The notes beneath the pieces were generated by a model that had not been told where the DNA came from, ran no database searches, and was given only the letters and a program-made list of their open reading frames with translations. Positions 7,150-10,393 of a DNA stretch of 10,393 nt are shown here, piece after piece. The position numbers were made by a program, and so were the translations under genes. Source of the stretch: Elusimicrobia bacterium UBA6262 (GTDB taxonomy: Bacteria > CAYTYR01 > UBA6262); NCBI GenBank assembly GCA_002441095.1, contig DJVG01000061.1:27295-37687 (forward strand), in the 5' to 3' direction. Every line of letters starts with the position of its first letter. Position 1 is the first letter of the stretch.

Positions 7150-7428
7150 ATGCCCAAGGACCAGGAACAGGAAAAAGAGAAAGTCAGGAAGTTTGCGAGG
7201 CGTTATTGCGAATTATCAGGATATAAGCTTAACCCGGATATGAAAATGGCGGAAATAGTCATTGAGGGATTAGCCAAGAACCGGGTCAACAAAGGGTTCC
7301 AATATTGTCCCTGCCGGCCATTGACCGGTGATCCGGAGCAGGACAAGCTGAAGATCTGCCCATGTAAGTGGCACAAGGATGAAATTGCCGCTGATGGCCA
7401 CTGCCACTGCCAATTGTTCTATAAATAG
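7150..7428 (+). CDS. ftrB: Ferredoxin:thioredoxin reductase, catalytic (beta) chain
   Basis: 4Fe-4S enzyme that takes electrons one at a time from ferredoxin and reduces the thioredoxin disulfide. The 92 residues match the catalytic chain of this family. All six key cysteines are present as CPC (53-55), CPC (70-72) and CHC (85-87). By analogy with the cyanobacterial enzyme, C55 and C87 form the redox-active disulfide and C53, C70, C72 and C85 hold the cluster. An additional C20 lies outside the motifs. The start ATG at 7150 has GAGG (7142-7145) with a 4-nt gap. It is directly downstream of trxA, its presumed substrate. The variable chain found in oxygenic phototrophs is not encoded in the window, as in many anaerobes where the catalytic chain works alone. 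A repeat-built hairpin and T-tract follow. Confidence 0.93.
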   Translation: MPKDQEQEKEKVRKFARRYCELSGYKLNPDMKMAEIVIEGLAKNRVNKGFQYCPCRPLTGDPEQDKLKICPCKWHKDEIAADGHCHCQLFYK

Positions 7429-7430
7429 TA

Positions 7431-7520
7431 CAGTTTCGGGTTACGAGTTTCGGGTTAACGAGTTTTGATTTGCCTTATTAATTTGTGTTTTCCTTAACTC
7501 GCAACTTGAAACTCACTAAC
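7431..7520. repeat. NAACYCG heptamer arrays in inverted orientation (copies 2 and 3)
   Basis: Left arm 7433-7466 is the reverse complement of the family seen at 1488-1527; read on the - strand its units are AAACTCG, TTAACCCG, AAACTCG, TAACCCG. The right arm 7494-7520 is in the + orientation: TAACTCG, CAACTTG, AAACTCA, CTAAC. A 31-nt A/T-rich centre separates them. The right arm includes the stop codon of mazG (7516-7518). Confidence 0.8.
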
Positions 7521-7536
7521 TTTTTCTTATTTTTTC
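7440..7536 (+). terminator. Repeat-derived hairpin with T-tract, likely trxA-ftrB terminator
   Basis: The arms at 7440-7464 and 7496-7520 can pair over about 22 bp in four blocks: CGAGTT with AACTCG, GTT with AAC, a 9-bp block at 7445-7453 with 7506-7514 (including two G-U pairs), and 4 bp at the base. The loop is 31 nt. TTTTTCTTATTTTTTC follows directly on the + strand, as expected for an intrinsic terminator reading rightward. The - strand side has no T-run, so it should not end mazG transcription efficiently. The long loop and internal mismatches lower confidence. Confidence 0.5.
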
Positions 7537-7908
7537 TTGCCTCTTTATGGTGTGCCAGTTCCTGACTACTTCAGCGGCATTCTTCACTTTGACTTTACCA
7601 AAAACGTGAGGGTGCCGCCTTTTTAATTTCCTGGTCAAGCCCCGGATCACATCATTGATGTCAAATTCCTTATTTTCCCTGGCGATCTGCGCATGAAATA
7701 CTACCTGCAGTAATATATCCCCCAGCTCTTCCTGCAAATGCAGCGGATCTCCTTCATTGATAGCTTCCAGTGTTTCCCGGGTTTCTTCCCGCAGGTATTT
7801 TTTTAAGGTCTGGTGGGTCTGGTGCTTGTCCCAGGGGCAGCCCTGAGGTGAGCGCAGCAGGGCCATGATCCTGACTAATTCGTTGAATGGTGATCTGGTC
7901 TTTTTCAT
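7516..7908 (-). CDS. mazG: Single-domain MazG nucleotide pyrophosphohydrolase
   Basis: All-alpha NTP pyrophosphatase that hydrolyses nucleoside triphosphates to monophosphate and pyrophosphate, usually linked to pool cleaning or stringent-response control. The 130 residues make one MazG domain, about half of the two-domain E. coli protein (263), but the domain itself is complete. Landmarks are GCPWDKHQT (23-31), the metal-binding EExxE at 41-45 and EExxD at 60-64, FHAQIA (71-76) and RRHPHVFG (97-104). No Shine-Dalgarno site precedes the ATG at 7908; a strong promoter predicts a transcript starting only about 3 nt before it. The C-terminus ends KIRKS, and the stop codon lies within the heptamer repeat. 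It converges on ftrB and diverges from rnfC. Short forms exist in other bacteria, so this is probably functional. Confidence 0.9.
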   Translation of the reverse strand: MKKTRSPFNELVRIMALLRSPQGCPWDKHQTHQTLKKYLREETRETLEAINEGDPLHLQEELGDILLQVVFHAQIARENKEFDINDVIRGLTRKLKRRHPHVFGKVKVKNAAEVVRNWHTIKRQEKIRKS

Positions 7909-7917
7909 AATGTCTGA

Positions 7918-7946
7918 TTTATAGCATTATTTTGCTTAAATATCAA
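7918..7946 (-). promoter_or_regulatory. Strong mazG promoter, nearly leaderless
   Basis: On the - strand: TTGATA (7946 to 7941, 5 of 6), a 17-bp spacer, then TATAAA (7923 to 7918, 5 of 6) with an extended -10 TGC in front. The predicted start is about 7911, giving an mRNA that begins ATTATG, with only about three bases before the start codon. This fits the lack of a ribosome site. Confidence 0.7.
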
Positions 7947-7981
7947 TAATTATAAGCTCTTTGCTCCTCCCGGAAAAAATC

Positions 7982-8010
7982 TTGACAGGGTACTATGAAA
8001 AGGGTATAAT
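7982..8010 (+). promoter_or_regulatory. Perfect consensus sigma70 promoter for rnfC
   Basis: TTGACA (7982-7987) and TATAAT (8005-8010) both match the consensus exactly, with the optimal 17-bp spacer. The expected start is near 8017, leaving a leader of about 27 nt that contains GGAGG (8030-8034). The -35 boxes of this promoter and the mazG promoter lie back to back, 35 bp apart. I see no operator-like palindrome between them. Confidence 0.88.
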
Positions 8011-8043
8011 TTTATATCAATTGTACTATGGAGGTTCGTCAGA

Positions 8044-9390
8044 GTGAAGGTATTAACTTTCCCTGGGGGGATTCATCCCAGCGGGAAAAAAGAACTGACC
8101 TGCAGCCAGGCTGTCAAAGTAATGCCACCACCAAAAATGGTGGTTGTTCCTTTATTACAGCATACTGGAGCTATCTGTGATCCTTTAGTCCAAAAAGGCG
8201 ATAAGGTAAAAAAAGGGCGAAAGATAGGCGAAAGCAAATCCTTGATCACGGCTCCGGTACATGCCTCAATTTCCGGCACAGTAGCTGATATCAAGCCTTA
8301 TCCCCATCCATTAGGCAATAAAGTCCTGTCAATTATTATTGAATCAGACGGTCTTGACCAGTGGGCCGATGATATTAAGAGAGATGATAATTTCTTCCGC
8401 CTTTTGCCCCAGGAGGTCCGTGACAAGTTAAGGGACAAAGGCCTGGTCGGCCTTGGCGGAGCTGCTTTTCCTACCTCAGTTAAACTTACTCCACCCGCAG
8501 ATAAATTAATAGACGTCATTATTATCAATGGTTGTGAATGTGAACCGTACCTTACCTGTGATCACCGCTTAATGCTGGACAATCCCCGGGGGATTATTGA
8601 AGGATTGAAGATCATTATGAAACTACTGGATGTGGGTAAGGGGATCATTGCCATTGAAGACAATAAGACTGATGCCATAAAACTGCTTTCTGCGGCAGTC
8701 AAAATGGAACCTAATATAGATGTGGCCACAGTCAGGACCAAGTATCCCCAGGGGGCTGAAAAACAGTTGATCAAAGCCCTGCTCAAAAAAGAGGTCCCTT
8801 CCGGTAAATTACCCTTTGAAGTAGGTGTCGTTGTAGATAATGTAGGGACATCTGCTGCTATCTATGAAGCCTTACGTGAAAATCGTCCCTTAATTGAAAG
8901 AATAATTACGGTTACCGGGAGCGGGATCAAAGAACCGCAGAATATTAAGGTAAGGATCGGGACCTTATTCACTGATGTTATTGAATTTTGCGGCGGCTTG
9001 CAGGGTGATATTGCCAAAGTGATCATGGGGGGTCCCATGATGGGGATCGCCCAGTATTCATTGGATGTTCCGGTGATCAAGGGAACATCAGGGATACTGG
9101 TGTTGACTACCCAGGAGGCCAAGGTTGTCCAAGCCGGTCCCTGCATACGCTGTTCCAAATGTATAGAAGCCTGTCCGATGAATCTTACTCCTTATTTATA
9201 TGGTTTATATGGCCGCCGGCAGGAATATGAAGCCATGGCGAAACAGGATGTTGCTGATTGTATTGAGTGCGGTGTTTGTGCCTATGGCTGTCCGGCCAAG
9301 ATCCCTTTGGTGCAGTATGCCAAATGGGCCAAGATTGAAATCGCCCAGGCCAAGAAGAAGAAAATAGAAAGTAAAAAGGATACTAAATAA
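8044..9390 (+). CDS. rnfC: Electron transport complex subunit RnfC
   Basis: NADH/FMN-binding peripheral subunit of the Rnf complex, which couples ferredoxin:NAD electron exchange to Na+ or H+ movement across the membrane. 448 residues, the normal size for forms without a long repetitive tail. The N-terminal part is barrel-sandwich-like (GGIHPSGKK at 8-16, APVHASISGTV at 70-80). The nucleotide/flavin region has GLGGAAFPT (136-144) and NGCECEPYLTCDHR (162-175). GGPMMG (329-334) precedes two ferredoxin-type 4Fe-4S motifs, C367-C370-C373-C377P and C406-C409-C412-C416P. A lysine-rich tail (436-448) closes the protein. The start is GTG at 8044, set by GGAGG (8030-8034), and gives MKVLTFPGGIHP, the expected N-terminus. 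It is first in its operon behind a perfect promoter, and its stop overlaps the rnfD start (TAATG). Confidence 0.97.
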   Translation: MKVLTFPGGIHPSGKKELTCSQAVKVMPPPKMVVVPLLQHTGAICDPLVQKGDKVKKGRKIGESKSLITAPVHASISGTVADIKPYPHPLGNKVLSIIIESDGLDQWADDIKRDDNFFRLLPQEVRDKLRDKGLVGLGGAAFPTSVKLTPPADKLIDVIIINGCECEPYLTCDHRLMLDNPRGIIEGLKIIMKLLDVGKGIIAIEDNKTDAIKLLSAAVKMEPNIDVATVRTKYPQGAEKQLIKALLKKEVPSGKLPFEVGVVVDNVGTSAAIYEALRENRPLIERIITVTGSGIKEPQNIKVRIGTLFTDVIEFCGGLQGDIAKVIMGGPMMGIAQYSLDVPVIKGTSGILVLTTQEAKVVQAGPCIRCSKCIEACPMNLTPYLYGLYGRRQEYEAMAKQDVADCIECGVCAYGCPAKIPLVQYAKWAKIEIAQAKKKKIESKKDTK

Positions 9391-10313
9391 TGGCTCCTTA
9401 TGTTGTTTCCACCTCACCGCACCTGAAGAATACAGAAACCATCTCTAAAGTCATGCGCGACGTGTTGATCGCACTGTCCCCGGCAGCAATTGCCGCAGTT
9501 TACTTTTTTGGCCTGCCTGCCCTCTGGCTAATGCTGGTCAGTATGGCCAGTGCTATAGCGGCTGAATTTATCAGTGAAAAGATCATGAAGAGGGAAGTGA
9601 CTATATCTGACGGCAGTGCGGCTATTACCGGTTTGCTGTTGGCCATGGTTTGTCCCCCGGGTCTCCCGTTGTGGATCATCGCTATCGGCGCTGCTATTTC
9701 CATTGTGCTGGTTAAGCAGATATTTGGCGGGCTCGGCTACAATCCTTTTAATCCGGCTCTTGCCGGCCGGGCTATCTTGATGGCTTCCTGGCCTGTAGCC
9801 ATGACCACCTGGATCTCGCCTTTTGATGCTATTACCACGGCGACGCCATTGGCTATTGCCAAATTTAATTTGCCCCAATCTTTGCCATCTTACTGGAATA
9901 TGTTTGTCGGCTACCGGGCTGGTTCTTTAGGTGAGACTTCAGCTGTTGCGTTATTGCTTGGTGCGGCATATCTATTATATAAAAAACAGATCTCCTGGCA
10001 TATCCCGGTCTCTTTTATCACTGCTGTTGCTTTATTAAGCACTATGATGGGCAAAGACCCCTGGTTTAATATCCTGGCCGGCGGTTTGATCCTGGGCGCT
10101 TTTTTCATGGCCACTGATATGGTGACTAGCCCCATGACCGGCAAAGGGAAAATTATTTTTGGCGGCGGCTGCGGTATCCTTACCGTCTTGATCCGCTATA
10201 AAGGCGGGTTCCCGGAAGGGGTTTGTTATTCTATTTTGATCTTTAATATGCTCACTCCCTTGATCGATAAATATACCCTGCCGCAGAAGTTCGGGAAAAT
10301 TAAAACAAGCTGA
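9390..10313 (+). CDS. rnfD: Electron transport complex subunit RnfD
   Basis: Integral membrane subunit of Rnf carrying covalently bound FMN. 307 residues with about 8-10 membrane segments. Family landmarks are SPHLK (9-13), SDGSAAITGLLLAM (73-86), GGLGYNPFNPALAGRA (113-128), GSLGETSA (178-185) and ATDMVTSPMTGKGK (241-254). The flavinylation motif, usually SGATP, reads TTATP at 149-153, making T152 the likely FMN attachment site, which would need an ApbE-type transferase from elsewhere. The ATG at 9390 shares one base with the rnfC stop; AAAGGA (9375-9380) is the ribosome site. The order rnfC-rnfD matches the rnfCDGEAB operons of clostridia and relatives; rnfG would be expected next, but the window ends 80 bp later. 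Confidence 0.96.
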   Translation: MAPYVVSTSPHLKNTETISKVMRDVLIALSPAAIAAVYFFGLPALWLMLVSMASAIAAEFISEKIMKREVTISDGSAAITGLLLAMVCPPGLPLWIIAIGAAISIVLVKQIFGGLGYNPFNPALAGRAILMASWPVAMTTWISPFDAITTATPLAIAKFNLPQSLPSYWNMFVGYRAGSLGETSAVALLLGAAYLLYKKQISWHIPVSFITAVALLSTMMGKDPWFNILAGGLILGAFFMATDMVTSPMTGKGKIIFGGGCGILTVLIRYKGGFPEGVCYSILIFNMLTPLIDKYTLPQKFGKIKTS

Positions 10314-10327
10314 AAGCTGGACGTTGA

Positions 10328-10362
10328 ATGCTAAATGCTAAATGCTAAATGCTAAATGCTAA
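10328..10362 (+). repeat. Five perfect tandem copies of ATGCTAA
   Basis: Five identical 7-bp units, ATGCTAA, run from 10328 to 10362 and fade into AAAGTAAG. The array lies 14 bp after the rnfD stop. Unit length equals that of the NAACYCG arrays, but the sequence is different. Perfect identity implies recent expansion. Confidence 0.95.
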
Positions 10363-10371
10363 AAGTAAGTG

Positions 10372-10381
10372 TACAATTGTA
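10372..10381. other. 10-bp palindrome downstream of rnfD
   Basis: TACAATTGTA is a perfect 10-bp palindrome just after the tandem repeat. It could be an operator half of something beyond the window, or chance in A/T-rich DNA. The remaining bases to 10393 show no start site that I can assign. Confidence 0.25.
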
Positions 10382-10393
10382 AAGATGTGTTGA

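Noticed and set aside
8016..8027. AATTGTAC near the rnfC start compared with GTACAATT at 10371-10378 as a shared operator
   Set aside because: Short A/T-rich match in opposite orientation; likely chance in this composition.

Overview
The window is a densely packed stretch of bacterial chromosome. It holds twelve complete protein-coding genes: ten on the + strand and two on the - strand. I see no rRNA, tRNA, CRISPR array, insertion sequence or phage gene. Spacing is tight, with GTGA and TAATG overlaps between neighbours, Shine-Dalgarno sites are mostly clear, and the promoters look sigma70-like. An Rnf complex and a ferredoxin-dependent thioredoxin reductase point to an anaerobe with ferredoxin-centred redox metabolism. 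Gene content, together with short heptamer repeats between genes, would suit an uncultured candidate phylum such as Omnitrophota or a relative. That placement is an impression, not something the sequence proves.

Layout from left to right. Positions 1-96 hold a degenerate repeat and the thiM leader. thiM and thiE (97-1499) are translationally coupled thiamine salvage and synthesis genes. A heptamer repeat array overlaps the end of thiE and leads into a cytoplasmic GH2-like glycosidase with an unusual architecture (1540-3471). Next come a polytopic DUF2157 membrane protein (3480-5132) and its usual partner, a GDYXXLXY protein (5132-5668). A PilZ-domain protein runs the other way (5665-6021), its stop codon overlapping that of the GDYXXLXY gene. 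A DUF502 membrane protein (6117-6770), thioredoxin (6819-7142) and the ferredoxin:thioredoxin reductase catalytic chain (7150-7428) follow on the + strand. A repeat-built hairpin with a T-tract separates them from a short single-domain MazG on the - strand (7516-7908). A divergent promoter region then drives mazG leftward and rnfC-rnfD rightward (8044-10313). The window ends in five copies of a 7-bp tandem repeat, before any rnfG could be seen.

How the genes fit together. TrxA and FtrB form a two-protein route from reduced ferredoxin to protein thiols, and RnfC/RnfD belong to a membrane complex that exchanges electrons between ferredoxin and NAD while moving ions. The two units sit about 600 bp apart and share ferredoxin as currency. 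ThiM and ThiE carry out two steps of thiamine phosphate formation. The PilZ protein suggests c-di-GMP signalling.

The least ordinary parts are: (1) the heptanucleotide arrays at operon edges, two of which supply the stop codons of thiE and mazG and one of which folds into a terminator-like hairpin; (2) the TPR-like / acidic-loop / GH2-barrel protein with no signal peptide; (3) the back-to-back promoters between mazG and rnfC, one a perfect consensus and the other predicting an almost leaderless mRNA. I found no clear sign of a wholly new multi-gene system.
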